This document shows, piece by piece, positions 35,480 to 44,832 of a stretch of DNA of 64,000 bases. The translations under genes were made by a program, and so were the position numbers. Location of the stretch: NCBI RefSeq assembly GCF_021800405.1, contig NZ_CP084550.1, positions 2,418,001-2,482,000 of the forward strand. Reading direction: 5' to 3'. Within the stretch, counting starts at the first letter, position 1. Every line of letters starts with the position of its first letter. The notes below the pieces were generated by a model. That model was not told where the DNA came from, made no database searches, and saw only the letters and a list, made by a program, of their open reading frames with translations. Origin of the DNA: Arthrobacter sp. FW306-07-I (lineage in GTDB: Bacteria; Actinomycetota; Actinomycetes; Actinomycetales; Micrococcaceae).

Positions 35480-36949
35480 CTAGAAGCCGGACGAACTACC
35501 GGAGCCGGAAAAGCTTCCGCCGCTGCTGCCGTAACCGGTGGTGCTGCCGCCGCCCCTGGCCGAATTGACGCTGCTGACCCCTGTGTTGAATCCGGAGTTG
35601 AAGGTGGCGACGGAGAAAAACTGGTACGACGGGTAGACCGTCCCCAGGATGCTTGGTTCATAAGTCCGCTGTTTATGGTGGTCCCGGCCTTCGTGGGCGG
35701 TTTCCATTTGCTCCCGCATCAGGCGTGCCTCCCGCTCATTCCTGGCAAAGCCCTCGATCACCGTTTCCGCGTGGTTCTCCAGCAACTCGGAGAGCCGGGT
35801 ACGTGCTTTGTACAGCCGGTCCAGGGCCTCCTCCGGCGAGATCCGTCCGTCTGCCAGTTCTGCGGTCCACCGCTCGATCTCCCGCAGGCTTTCGTCGCGG
35901 AAGGACCGCAACGCGGCGGCCGTTGCGGAGTCCCCCTGTCCGTGCCGCTTGGCCAGGAGCTGCTCGAGTCCGGCCAAGTCCCTGCGGAACGGGGCAAGCT
36001 GCCGGTCCCAGGCGGTGGGCCACGTGTCGGCGCGGTTCAGCAGGGCGTTGCTGTCCGCGATGACGTCATCCAGCGCATCCAGTTCGGCGGCGCTGTCCGC
36101 GAACTGGCGGGCAAGCTTGAGGTTCTTCCGGCTACTCAAGGACCGCCTGCCCATTGCGTGCACCTGGTTGGACAGCTCTGTGACGGCGGCGTACCGGCTC
36201 AGGAAGGTGCGGTGTTTCTCCAGGACCTGGCTCCCATAGCGGGACGATTCCGGGATGGTCCCGGCATTCAGTTCCGTCACGTCCAGGTCCATACTGACGT
36301 TGGAGTAGCTGCGGTCCCCGCGTTCGATGTGTTTCCGGCAGGTGCTTCTGGTCACCTCCCGGACGATCAGCCATGCGGCGGCACCGAGCACCGCAATGCC
36401 GCCGGTGACCCACGCCGTGATCGTGAACGCGGCGGACCTGTACCACGGCTGGTTGATCAGCTCGGCGCCACGTCGAATGCCTGCCACCGTTCCTTCGGTC
36501 CATTGGGCGTCCCGGAACAGTTCCTTCGACGCGTCCTGGATGTCGCTGCGCTGTTCCAGCGACACCTTCCGGTCCTCGCCCATGTAGGTCCCCACGTGGC
36601 GGCCCACAGGGTCCAGCGCGAAAATGAACAGCCCGTCGGCCCATTTTTGGCCGTCGGCACTGATCCATTCGGGATGCCTGGACCGGGCAAACTTCAGCAC
36701 TTCTTCGTTGAGGTTGTCCTCCGCTTTTCCGTTGTAGGTGAAGACGGCAACGCGGGTGGGCTCGTAGAACTGGATGCGTTCGACGGCGGGCAGCAGCGTG
36801 TTCTGGTCAAGCACCCCTGCGGTGTCCTCCACAATGACAGCCACGGGTGCCACTGCGCTGCCTGGGACAGCGAACCCCAGGAGCAGGGCAGCCAGGGCAA
36901 GCATCATCGCGGCAATCCGGCTGACCACGCTGCCCATATCCCTCCCCAA
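35480..36949 (-). CDS. DUF5129/TPM-like membrane-anchored protein
   Basis: A 489-residue exported protein: signal or anchor at about 8-33, a TPM-like domain (about 35-165, with GVLDQN and RVAVFTYNGKAEDN), a membrane helix at about 173-197, a long helical, probably coiled-coil cytoplasmic region (about 220-420), and a Gly/Ser-rich tail (SSGGSFSGSGSSSGF) like that of YgcG/TPM proteins. The biochemical role is unknown. It is divergent from usp6. Confidence 0.82.
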   Translation of the reverse strand: MGRDMGSVVSRIAAMMLALAALLLGFAVPGSAVAPVAVIVEDTAGVLDQNTLLPAVERIQFYEPTRVAVFTYNGKAEDNLNEEVLKFARSRHPEWISADGQKWADGLFIFALDPVGRHVGTYMGEDRKVSLEQRSDIQDASKELFRDAQWTEGTVAGIRRGAELINQPWYRSAAFTITAWVTGGIAVLGAAAWLIVREVTRSTCRKHIERGDRSYSNVSMDLDVTELNAGTIPESSRYGSQVLEKHRTFLSRYAAVTELSNQVHAMGRRSLSSRKNLKLARQFADSAAELDALDDVIADSNALLNRADTWPTAWDRQLAPFRRDLAGLEQLLAKRHGQGDSATAAALRSFRDESLREIERWTAELADGRISPEEALDRLYKARTRLSELLENHAETVIEGFARNEREARLMREQMETAHEGRDHHKQRTYEPSILGTVYPSYQFFSVATFNSGFNTGVSSVNSARGGGSTTGYGSSGGSFSGSGSSSGF

Positions 36950-36989
36950 TATTTAGAATCAGGATGGGCCAACGTGCAGGGCCGCCAAA

Positions 36990-37003
36990 GGGCCGAAGGT
37001 CCC
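36990..37003. promoter_or_regulatory. DosR-like box upstream of usp6
   Basis: GGGCCGAAGGTCCC ends 35 nt before the usp6 start, matching the spacing at 17975 and 30552. It is 40 nt from the divergent DUF5129 start. Confidence 0.65.
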
Positions 37004-37038
37004 GCTGGTGAGGCTCGGTCTGATGGGAGCGGAGTCAC

Positions 37039-37890
37039 ATGACGCAGGAACCCGGAGCCGTGGTGGTCGGCTATGACGGATCGGATGAGGCCGCGGCCGC
37101 TGTCCGTTGGGCAGCCAGGCACGCCCGGGCGGTGAACCGCCGGCTCCACGTGGTGCATTGTTCACTATGGCCGCTGCTCACCAGGCACCTGGGTCCGGTT
37201 CCGGGCGTGTCAGGCAGTGGCCTGGAACAGTCAGCCCAGGCCGTCCTGGAAGAGGGCGTGGCACAGGCGGCAGCAGAGGTTCCAGGCCTTCAGGTCAGGA
37301 GCACGTTGCTTCACGGAGTGCCTGCACAGCTTCTGGCCCGTGTTTCCAGGGGAGAAGAACTTCTGGTTGTCGGCAGCCGCGGCCTGGGCGGTTTCCTGGG
37401 CCTGCTCGTGGGTTCCGTGAGCCTGGAGCTGGCAGCCACCGCTGCCTGCCCCGTCGCCGTGATCCGGCAGGACCTCCACCCGGACGGGCCGGTCGTCGCC
37501 GCCGTCGACGCTTCAGGTTCCCCCACAGCGCTGGAGGATGCCTGTGCCCTGGCGACGGCATGGCGGGCCCCACTCGAGGTAGTCCATGTCCAGCACCAGC
37601 CCCCGGGCCGCCGGCGATCGGACACTCAGGACTCCGACAGTGACGCCCGGACAATCCTGTCGTCCGCGTTGGCCCATGCACGTGCCGCGGCACCCGCTAT
37701 CCGCATTGACGGAAAGATCCTTACGGACAGCTCGGTCCCGCATGCCATCCTCCAGGCCTCCGCAGAAGCCCGGATAGTGGTGGTGGGCTCCCAGGGCCAG
37801 GGCATCCTCAGGGAAACCATGGGCTCCACCGCCCATGCAGTCCTGCACCACGCCCAGGGCCCGGTCCTCATCTCCCGTCGGGGCAGTTGA
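37039..37890 (+). CDS. Universal stress protein, tandem UspA domains (usp6)
   Basis: A 283-residue tandem UspA protein of a different lineage from usp1 and usp4. Both domains keep the nucleotide loop: GSRGLGGFLGLLVGSVS in the first and GSQGQGILRETMGSTA in the second. Both could therefore bind ATP. It has a well-placed DosR-like box. Three imperfect GCAGTTG-type repeats start at its stop codon. Confidence 0.93.
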   Translation: MTQEPGAVVVGYDGSDEAAAAVRWAARHARAVNRRLHVVHCSLWPLLTRHLGPVPGVSGSGLEQSAQAVLEEGVAQAAAEVPGLQVRSTLLHGVPAQLLARVSRGEELLVVGSRGLGGFLGLLVGSVSLELAATAACPVAVIRQDLHPDGPVVAAVDASGSPTALEDACALATAWRAPLEVVHVQHQPPGRRRSDTQDSDSDARTILSSALAHARAAAPAIRIDGKILTDSSVPHAILQASAEARIVVVGSQGQGILRETMGSTAHAVLHHAQGPVLISRRGS

Positions 37891-37926
37891 AACAGCGGCA
37901 GTTGGAGCAGCGCAGTTGAAGCAGCC
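37883..37926 (+). repeat. Three short imperfect direct repeats at the usp6 stop codon
   Basis: Units reading GCAGTTGAAACAGCG, GCAGTTGGAGCAGC and GCAGTTGAAGCAGCC follow each other; the first contains the TGA stop. This is probably slippage-derived and without function. Confidence 0.5.
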
Positions 37927-38003
37927 GCCCATCTGCTGATGACGGGGAATGCAGGTGGAGTGTCGTCCCGCTGCCGCCCGAACCTGGCGCCTAAGCTGGT
38001 CCG

Positions 38004-38546
38004 GTGACCCCAGTTCCCTCCCCCGATCCGCTGGATGTCGTCGTCCACTCCGGTCCGGCTGACTGGTGGGTCATCCTTGCGGGGTTGGGGCCCCTGGCCG
38101 TCCTCATCGCCGCCCTGCTGGCCTTCTACATCAACTGGCGCACCCTGAAACAGCGCACTGCCGCGGACAAGACAGCCCTGGATCAAAAGCGCGAAGCCGA
38201 TGCCAACGCCCTTCAGCAGAAGACCGAGGCGGACAGCAGGGCGGAATGGTGGCGCCGCACCCAGTGGGCATTGGACCGGGCGCTGGACCCGGATGAAGGG
38301 ACCAAGGCGCTGGGGCTGGCAACCCTGGAGGTCCTGGCCAGGAGCGAGTTGGCCCGGACCGAGGAACTCGAGTTGTTCGATATCGCCTGGAAGAGCGTGT
38401 CCGGGGACGAGAACGGCGAGGAGAACGGGGACGATGGCCAGGTGGACGCCGGGCCGGGGCAGGAGCTGGCCTTCGTGGACGACGGCGGCAACTTAGGCGA
38501 GAATGGAACGACGGATGACGACAGTACCAAGGAGGTTGGACCGTGA
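38004..38546 (+). CDS. Single-pass membrane protein, unknown
   Basis: A 180-residue protein with one membrane helix (about 21-43), then a Lys/Ala/Gln/Glu-rich helical stretch likely to form a coiled coil (about 47-80), and a very acidic C-terminus. It begins with GTG at 38004. Its stop overlaps the start of the next gene (GTGA). No family is recognised. Confidence 0.65.
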   Translation: MTPVPSPDPLDVVVHSGPADWWVILAGLGPLAVLIAALLAFYINWRTLKQRTAADKTALDQKREADANALQQKTEADSRAEWWRRTQWALDRALDPDEGTKALGLATLEVLARSELARTEELELFDIAWKSVSGDENGEENGDDGQVDAGPGQELAFVDDGGNLGENGTTDDDSTKEVGP

Positions 38547-38737
38547 GCGCAACATCGCCTGAACATCGTTTCGTCCACACTCCCCGGAACACCGCAGCCA
38601 AGCCGGCCAAGAAAACCGGTTCGGCCGCCGAGCACCGTGTCCAGGTTGCGGCGGCGCGGCTCCGCGTCACGCTCGATCAACGCCTGGGCCGCGAAACGCC
38701 CGCCAAGACCAAGGCATTGGCCAAGGAACCGATCTAA
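38543..38737 (+). CDS. Small basic protein, unknown
   Basis: A 64-residue protein rich in Ala, Lys and Arg. The GTG start at 38543 overlaps the stop of the preceding acidic membrane protein, with AAGGAGG upstream, so translation is coupled. An acidic/basic coupled pair may interact. No family is recognised. Confidence 0.6.
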   Translation: MSATSPEHRFVHTPRNTAAKPAKKTGSAAEHRVQVAAARLRVTLDQRLGRETPAKTKALAKEPI

Positions 38738-38789
38738 TTCCCGCCCCGGTGTTTGAGGTACGACGGCGCGTGGTGGAGTTCGGTGCGCA

Positions 38790-39659
38790 GTGGCTGCGGT
38801 AATTCTCGGGTGCGACACAAATAGGCTTCTGCGCTGGGACTACCGTGCCGTCGTCGCGCACGTCGCGGAATCCGGCAGGGCGGTGGAGCGGTGGTGCCTG
38901 GAGCAGCACCCGGACGCCGGCCCTGGCCTCAGCCCGGGCACCGAAGCCTGGCTCCTGCTGTGCGGCAGCAATGAAGCCGGCAGCGGCCTGATCGGTCACG
39001 GAGTGGTCGCGTCGGAGCCGTACCAGCTGGCTGGAACGGGCGAATGGTTCGTCGCCGTCGCCTTCGATGCGCTGCTCGCACTGGGTGAGCAGATACGGCC
39101 CGGCATCCTTGGCGACGGGCTCCCCCGTGACCACTGGCCCAAGGCGGGCGGACCTTCCCTGGTGGCCTTGCCGCCGTCGTACGAGCCTCCCCTGCGCCGG
39201 CTGTGGCGTGCTTGCGGGCCCACGACGGCGGGACGCGCTGAGGTGGTCGGGGGCAGCCTGCCGCCCGACGCCGTCAGCACCGTTCAGGTAAGCCGCTACG
39301 AACGGGACCTCGACGCGCGGCGGGTCTGCCTTGCGTTTCACGGCACATCGTGCGCCGCCTGCGGGTTCTCTTTCGAGTCCGCCTACGACGGCAACGCACC
39401 GGAGGCGCTCGCCGTGCACCATGTGGTGCCGCCGGACATGCTGGACAGCGGATACCAGCTGGACCCCATAGCCGACCTCATTCCGCTGTGCCCCAACTGC
39501 CATGCGGTGGCCCACAGCGTGAACCCGCCGCGCACGGTGTCCGAACTCCGGAACATGGGCTCCGCCTCCAGCCCGGTGATGAGGGGTGAGGTGGTGACAA
39601 CCCTGGCCCTGAGGGCCCAGGAGGACGCGCGGCGGATCATGGAAGGCGGGCAGGGGTAG
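38790..39659 (+). CDS. HNH endonuclease with EVE-like N-terminal domain
   Basis: A 289-residue protein. The N-terminal 120 residues (AWLLLCGSNEAGSGLIGHG, then VASEPY) look like the EVE/SRA-like readers of modified bases found in ScoMcrA-type proteins. The C-terminal HNH domain has C188-x2-C191, His210-His211, C234-x2-C237 and His238/His242. This architecture is that of type IV, modification-dependent restriction enzymes. The GTG start at 38790 follows no strong ribosome binding site. The HNH part is firm; the reader domain and role are inferred. Confidence 0.78.
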   Translation: MAAVILGCDTNRLLRWDYRAVVAHVAESGRAVERWCLEQHPDAGPGLSPGTEAWLLLCGSNEAGSGLIGHGVVASEPYQLAGTGEWFVAVAFDALLALGEQIRPGILGDGLPRDHWPKAGGPSLVALPPSYEPPLRRLWRACGPTTAGRAEVVGGSLPPDAVSTVQVSRYERDLDARRVCLAFHGTSCAACGFSFESAYDGNAPEALAVHHVVPPDMLDSGYQLDPIADLIPLCPNCHAVAHSVNPPRTVSELRNMGSASSPVMRGEVVTTLALRAQEDARRIMEGGQG

Positions 39660-39689
39660 GCCCGGGCCACCGGCTCGTAAAATGGAGGA

Positions 39690-40721
39690 ATGACGGTGGC
39701 TGCCCATTCCGGTGGCGCGTTCCCGCTGGCCCGCCGGGCCCGGACTGCGTTGCGCCGCGTACCTGTGTGGACGTGGCGGCTGCTGATGCGTTCGGTCAGC
39801 TCGCGGGAGCGGATACGGTTCAACACGGATCCCGTCACCGAGGTGGCCTATGTCCACGACCTCGACTATGTGGGCGATGGCCTGCGCGCCCACCGCCTGG
39901 ATGTAGTGACACCCTTCTCGGTGGCACAGGCGTCGGCTCAAGATGCGGTGGCAGATGGCAGGGGCCTGCCGGTCTACGTCTATTTCCACGGCGGAGGATG
40001 GACGTCCGGCGACAAGTCAGCGTTGACCAAGTACTGCGCCAACCAGGCCTTGGGCGGGATGGTGGTGGTCAACGTCAACTACCGGCACGCGCCGCGGTTC
40101 CACATGGGGCACGTGCTCGAGGACGCGAACGCCGCCCTTGCATGGGTTGTGGCCAACATCAAGGAGTACGGCGGGGACCCTGCGCGCCTGATCCTGGGCG
40201 GGGACTCCGCGGGCGGGCAGATTTCGGCCCTGCTCACCGCCATCAGCCTGCGCCCTGAGCTCGCCGCACACTACTCGCTGCTGCCGGCCGTTCCGGCGGG
40301 GCATGTGAAAGGGCTTGTCCAGCACTGCAGCGCCGTCGATTTTTCGGTGTTTTTTGAAAGCGGCTTTGTCCTCAGCCTGAACTTCGTTCGCATGCTGCTG
40401 CCGGCCACGGCTCCCCTGACACCAGCACGACTGAAGTCTGCAGCCGGGTACCTGTCCCCTATCGAGTGGCTGGACGGGAGCCACCCGCCGGTCTTCGTCA
40501 CCACCTCCGAGCGCGACTTCTTTTACCGGTCCAACCTCAATTTCATCGAGCGACTGCAGGACCATGGCGTTCCAGTGGATGCCCTCATCTACCCCTGGGC
40601 CAGCGCCAACACCGAACATACCTGGCAACAGGATTACCGCTACCCGGAATCCCAGGAAGTGTACCGGCGGCTCCATGCCTTCGTGGGCAAGGTGGCGGGT
40701 CTACCCTCTGCCGCTGACTAG
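39690..40721 (+). CDS. Alpha/beta hydrolase (HSL/carboxylesterase-like)
   Basis: A 343-residue hydrolase. The oxyanion motif HGGGW is at 100-104 and the nucleophile Ser173 is in GGDSAGGQ. A plausible acid is the Asp of TTSERDFFYRSN and a plausible base the His of NTEHTWQ. This is the hormone-sensitive-lipase/BD-FAE pattern. Substrate is unknown, probably a short-chain ester. A second, unrelated alpha/beta hydrolase follows 28 nt later. Confidence 0.85.
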   Translation: MTVAAHSGGAFPLARRARTALRRVPVWTWRLLMRSVSSRERIRFNTDPVTEVAYVHDLDYVGDGLRAHRLDVVTPFSVAQASAQDAVADGRGLPVYVYFHGGGWTSGDKSALTKYCANQALGGMVVVNVNYRHAPRFHMGHVLEDANAALAWVVANIKEYGGDPARLILGGDSAGGQISALLTAISLRPELAAHYSLLPAVPAGHVKGLVQHCSAVDFSVFFESGFVLSLNFVRMLLPATAPLTPARLKSAAGYLSPIEWLDGSHPPVFVTTSERDFFYRSNLNFIERLQDHGVPVDALIYPWASANTEHTWQQDYRYPESQEVYRRLHAFVGKVAGLPSAAD

Positions 40722-40749
40722 GCCCCGCCGGCTGGGTTATCTTGGGACC

Positions 40750-41697
40750 ATGTCGGAGCCGGGCCAACGAGAGTACGGGGTTGACCCCGAGGAATTTGGC
40801 TCTGCCCGCGTGGATGCGGCTGCCCTGCTGGATGCGGAGCTGGGGGACGTCGACTGGTCGGTGCCGCCGCCTGGCTCGGTGCACTTTACGCTGGACGTCC
40901 CCAGCGGCAAGCTCGCGGCCATGGCCTTGGGCAATCCGGAGGATCCGTGCGTCGTCCTGGTCCCCGGTGCCACCGGATCCAAAGAGGACTTTTCCCTCAT
41001 GCTGCCGGACCTGGCCGGCGCGGGGTACTACGCCCTGACGTACGATCTTGCCGGCCAGTACCAGTCGGCGGGCGCAGGGCCGGAGAACCTGGTGCCGCCC
41101 CGGAAGCACTACGACTACCGGTTGTTCGTGGACGACTTCCTGGCGGTTATGGAATCTACGGCAACCCCTGTGCATGTTGTGGCCTATTCCTTCGCGGGCA
41201 TCATCGCCCAGCTCGCCTATGTTGAGCGGCCGGACCTCTTCCGGTCCATCACCTTCCTTGGGTGCCCGCCGGAACCGGGCCCGAGTTTCCGGGGTGTGAG
41301 CCGCATTGGCCGGTTCAGCACGTGGGTCAACGGCAGGGCAGGCGCCGCGCTGCTCATTTGGGGAATCCGCAGCGGCAGGGTGGCCCACGTACCTCCAGGA
41401 AGGCAGCGGTTCGTAAACTACCGCTTCCGTTTCACACGCCGCTCCTCCATCCGCGATATCTACACGCTGATGCAGAACGTCCCGGACCTACGGCACGAGC
41501 TGGCTGAGGCCCCGCTTCCCAAGTTCGTGGCCGTCGGCGAGCATGACCTGTGGCCGCTCCAGCTGCACCGGCTGTTCGCGCAGGCAATCCGTGCCCGGAT
41601 CGGCGTCTACCGGGGTGGACACAGCCCTTGCGAAACGTCCCCGCATGAGTTCAGCCGTGACCTCCTTGCGCTTTATGCGAAAGCTGAGGAGGCGTAG
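40750..41697 (+). CDS. Alpha/beta-fold hydrolase
   Basis: A 315-residue member of the classic alpha/beta hydrolase group. VLVPGATGSKEDF holds the oxyanion region. The nucleophile elbow is AYSFAG (Ser147), with Ala where Gly is usual on both sides. The late GGHSPCETSPHEF segment supplies His. It starts at 40750 and probably forms an operon with the preceding hydrolase. Activity and substrate are unknown. Confidence 0.8.
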   Translation: MSEPGQREYGVDPEEFGSARVDAAALLDAELGDVDWSVPPPGSVHFTLDVPSGKLAAMALGNPEDPCVVLVPGATGSKEDFSLMLPDLAGAGYYALTYDLAGQYQSAGAGPENLVPPRKHYDYRLFVDDFLAVMESTATPVHVVAYSFAGIIAQLAYVERPDLFRSITFLGCPPEPGPSFRGVSRIGRFSTWVNGRAGAALLIWGIRSGRVAHVPPGRQRFVNYRFRFTRRSSIRDIYTLMQNVPDLRHELAEAPLPKFVAVGEHDLWPLQLHRLFAQAIRARIGVYRGGHSPCETSPHEFSRDLLALYAKAEEA

Positions 41698-41711
41698 TGA
41701 GGGTGCATACC

Positions 41712-42320
41712 TCACCTCGATGCGGCTTCGGCGCGCTGGCGGAGGGTGAGCAGCATCTTCCGCATCATCCAGATGTCGCCGAATTCCACGAGTGCCGAGA
41801 ACAAAATTGCGGGTGAAAACCAGCGGTAGCGGGCGCGGATACGGCTGACAAGCCGGGTTGAACCTTCGCTCATGGGCTCAAGCTGCCATGTCCAGCTGTT
41901 ATCCCCCGGCGTGCCCCAGACCATGGAAAGTGGCGGGTCAATCCTCTGGACCGGGATGCCGTGTTTGCCGTCGGGGCTCATGGGAACAATGTCACCTACG
42001 CTAAGGTCCTGCAGCTCAGGGATGATGCGCCGTGCACTCGGGCGCCCCAGGTTGTCCAGGATGTCGTAGCTGTACCAACCGCCGCGGCCAAGCCCCGCTT
42101 GGACCAGCCATGGCCATATCCGTTCCGGCGCTGCGCCGATGGTGATGGCCCTCGTAGCGTTGAACGTCGGTTTGGGCACCAGTTCGTCGCCGGGCATCGC
42201 CCGCGAGACCTCTTCCGGCGTGGCGCCCCAAGTGAGTTGCCAGGGACGAAACCAGCGGATGTAGGCGCCCGCCACGGCCGCGGTCCCCAGCACAGGGAGC
42301 AAGCTTGTCGGCAGTCGCAT
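41712..42320 (-). CDS. SRPBCC-family protein
   Basis: A 202-residue protein with a short N-terminal membrane helix (about 5-22) and a START/SRPBCC-type ligand-binding domain (RAITIGAAPERIWPWLVQAG, then GWYSYD). Such domains bind hydrophobic ligands. It is convergent with the alpha/beta hydrolase pair. No ligand can be assigned. Confidence 0.8.
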   Translation of the reverse strand: MRLPTSLLPVLGTAAVAGAYIRWFRPWQLTWGATPEEVSRAMPGDELVPKPTFNATRAITIGAAPERIWPWLVQAGLGRGGWYSYDILDNLGRPSARRIIPELQDLSVGDIVPMSPDGKHGIPVQRIDPPLSMVWGTPGDNSWTWQLEPMSEGSTRLVSRIRARYRWFSPAILFSALVEFGDIWMMRKMLLTLRQRAEAASR

Positions 42321-42377
42321 CCCCCCAGTTTGGAGAGCTTCCCGGACCCGGAACAGTGCTAAATGTCCCGGTGCCTC

Positions 42378-43199
42378 TTAGTGCCCGGCCAACCGGTGCA
42401 GGATAGCCGCGCAAAGGGAGGCCCCGTTCATCAACGCCAGGAGGGTCACCGCCGGTACGCCAAGCGCCCATGCCGCGCGCCGCCGTCGTGCCTGGACAAC
42501 AAGGTGCCTGAGCGCGTCGAAGTTTTGTTGAAGCAGCTGCGGGTCATTTTGTGCTGCCGGACGCTTGTGCCAAGTGCCAGGCTGGACGGCGACGCCGGAG
42601 ATACGGGCCAGTTCCGCCCAGGCGAGCACTGGGCTGGACCTGCGCAGCCAGCGCGCCAATTGGGCGTCGGTGACCACCACCGCCTGCTCGGGGCGCGCCT
42701 TTATAGTCAGCGTCTTGGGCTCGACTATGACGACGACGGCAGTCACCTTAACAGGAAGGCCCGCCGCGGCAGTCAGCAGCTTTGAGGCGCGGGCAGCTTC
42801 GTGGGCCGCATTGTAGAGGTGCCGGGTCTTCCTGCCGGCAACCATGAGGGTCCTGCCTGCCACCCAGACCGACTGGCCGGAATGGTTCTTCGTGTTGATG
42901 GTGAAGACGCCGGCGGGGCCGATCAGCACGTGGTCTATGTCGGAAGAACCTGCCCCGACCGGGACGGCGTGGAGAACCAGCCATTCGGGTCCCAGATTTT
43001 CCAGAATCTCTCCGACCACCAGCTCACCGAGGGCACCTCGGTACCAGGGTGAGCTTTCCGCACTGAGGGGGCTCATTCCGAGGATCCGCTGAAGCGTAGA
43101 GCGCGGCGGCACCTTGCCCTGCAATGCCAGCAACTCCTCGATGACGGCCTGGCCGGGTACACGGGCCCCCAAGTGTGGCGGTGCTGAATGACTGCTCAC
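42378..43199 (-). CDS. NERD-domain protein with C-terminal membrane helix
   Basis: A 273-residue protein. The NERD nuclease-related domain (about 60-165) has YRGALGELVVGEILENLG and SDIDHVLIGPAGVFTINTKN, which carry the Glu, Asp and Lys expected of the PD-(D/E)XK-like core. A C-terminal membrane helix (about 245-265) anchors it. The start at GTG 43199 (VSSHSAPPHLG) has GGGGGAG 6 nt upstream; the longer open frame before it is not protein-like. Function unknown. Confidence 0.85.
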   Translation of the reverse strand: MSSHSAPPHLGARVPGQAVIEELLALQGKVPPRSTLQRILGMSPLSAESSPWYRGALGELVVGEILENLGPEWLVLHAVPVGAGSSDIDHVLIGPAGVFTINTKNHSGQSVWVAGRTLMVAGRKTRHLYNAAHEAARASKLLTAAAGLPVKVTAVVVIVEPKTLTIKARPEQAVVVTDAQLARWLRRSSPVLAWAELARISGVAVQPGTWHKRPAAQNDPQLLQQNFDALRHLVVQARRRRAAWALGVPAVTLLALMNGASLCAAILHRLAGH

Positions 43200-43423
43200 G
43201 GTTTTCTCCCCCACTTTGTGATGCGTGCATGATGAGCGTAGGGGCTGCAGTGCGTGTCCGGACCGGTTATTGGGTTTCCTGGCAGCATCTTTCCCGAATA
43301 CTTGGGCAACGCTGCGGTTTGTCTTAGCGTGCAGCCAGCTTCCGGGAACTGCGGCCCGCGGGCTACGATCGCCAACACGCCTCGAGGCAATGGTGTGGCT
43401 CGACGGCACAGGAGGAGAATGGC

Positions 43424-43942
43424 GTGGCCCGAGGATCGAAAATGAACGGACCCCACTGGCGTCGCGTGCTGGCGGCGCTGGGCAACAGTGATGCCAGGAC
43501 CGCCTATGCCCAGATAGTACTGGGGGCGGCCCCCAACGATATCCTGCCTGACGTGAAGGAGCAGCGGCGCCACCGGGCCATCGCCGCGCTGCTGGAGTCC
43601 GGGCTCGTCCAGCGGCGGGCATCCGGTGAGCTGGTGGCGGAGGAGACCATCTTCCGGGACCTGCTGGCCCAGCAACCCCGCCGGCAGCCACAGACCGGGC
43701 TGGACAGGTTCATGCGACTGGGCCGAATAGAGAGATATCCGGCGAACCTTGCAGAACGTAGGGCGCTGTTGGCGAGGATCGCCACCGAGGCCATCGCACC
43801 CGGCGAAAAGCTCGCTGAAAGGCAGGTCAATGAGCGGCTGCTCAGTTATACCGATGACGTGGTGCTGCTGCGCCGCTACATGGTCGACTTCGGCGTCCTG
43901 CAACGCACCCCTTCGGGTTCTGCCTACTCCTTAGCGGACTAA
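43424..43942 (+). CDS. DUF2087 protein
   Basis: A 172-residue soluble protein. The C-terminal half is a DUF2087 domain (RIERYPANLAERRALLARIA, then RRYMVDFGVLQRTPSGSAY); the N-terminal half is a helical, winged-helix-like region. DUF2087 proteins are thought to be DNA-binding regulators. GTG 43424 has AGGAGGAG 6-7 nt upstream; ATG 43442 is the alternative. Confidence 0.83.
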   Translation: MARGSKMNGPHWRRVLAALGNSDARTAYAQIVLGAAPNDILPDVKEQRRHRAIAALLESGLVQRRASGELVAEETIFRDLLAQQPRRQPQTGLDRFMRLGRIERYPANLAERRALLARIATEAIAPGEKLAERQVNERLLSYTDDVVLLRRYMVDFGVLQRTPSGSAYSLAD

Positions 43943-44088
43943 CCGGCCCCTGCCCTGAGATGGTGTGCAGTAGTTTGGACGGGCCGTCAGCATCCCCGTC
44001 GGACTGGTGCTGGCCCAACTGCGTGCTTCATGACTGCTGCGATCCCGCACCCAGCCGCCAACTGAGCCTTCCCTCCTACTCCTGTCGT

Positions 44089-44625
44089 CTAGAGAATCCG
44101 CTGGAACATGCGGTGGTCCTGCCATAACCCGGCTATCCGCAAATAGGCTCGCGCGGTGCCGTAGGACTCGAATCCATTCTTCTCCAGCACCCGCTGTGAT
44201 GCCGGATTGTGCACCAGGGTCGCGGCCTCAAGACGGTGCAGCGCGAGGTCATGTTTGGCGATGTTGACAGCGGCTGCCACCGCCGCCGTCATGATCCCGG
44301 AACCCTGCAAAGCTTGGTCCACCCAGTAACCCAGATGTGCATTTTGGAAGGCACCCCGCACGATCGAACTCAGGGTCAGCAGGCCGACGACCTCATCTTT
44401 ACGCACCAACACCATTGGAAGGCCGGTGCCCGCAGAAAGTTCCTGTCGCTGCCTGGTGATCACCTCTTGTTGTCCCTGGACTGTGTAGAACTTGTCGGGA
44501 CGAATCGGTTCCCACGGCGCAAGATGGGCGCGGTTCTTCTGAAACGCCTCAGCCAGCGCCCTGGCGTCCAGCTTCTGGACTGGCCGGAGGACAACGCCTT
44601 CAAGGAGTTCCGAAGAGAAGTGCAT
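44089..44625 (-). CDS. GNAT N-acetyltransferase (RimJ/RimL type)
   Basis: A 178-residue acetyltransferase. The acetyl-CoA loop is LGYWVDQALQGSGIMTAAV and the late HRLEAATLVHNPASQRVLEK is typical of RimJ/RimL. It transfers acetyl groups to N-termini or amino compounds; the substrate is not readable. It is flanked by a 146-bp and a 207-bp gap, with no operon partner. Confidence 0.9.
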   Translation of the reverse strand: MHFSSELLEGVVLRPVQKLDARALAEAFQKNRAHLAPWEPIRPDKFYTVQGQQEVITRQRQELSAGTGLPMVLVRKDEVVGLLTLSSIVRGAFQNAHLGYWVDQALQGSGIMTAAVAAAVNIAKHDLALHRLEAATLVHNPASQRVLEKNGFESYGTARAYLRIAGLWQDHRMFQRIL

Positions 44626-44832
44626 CTATTCACACTACCCAGCAGGACGGATCCGTCGGGCCCGCGCGCTACAGAGTTACCTCTGTCGGTACCCGCGTGC
44701 CCACAGGACCTCGGCGACGCCGCCCAAAGCAAGTGGGACGGTCACGGCGGCGGCCAAGTGGCGTAGCAAGCTGAAGGGGTTCGTCCATGCGGCCCACCGG
44801 CCGACGAAGCTCATGTCGCCTAGACTACTGCC

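Noticed and set aside
35402..37042. A 546-codon open frame on the plus strand
   Set aside because: It is antisense to the DUF5129/TPM-like gene, without motifs, and its codon pattern fits a shadow frame.
37883..37926. Short GCAGTTG repeats as a possible CRISPR or regulatory array
   Set aside because: Only three imperfect units of about 15 nt without spacers; slippage at the end of usp6 explains them.
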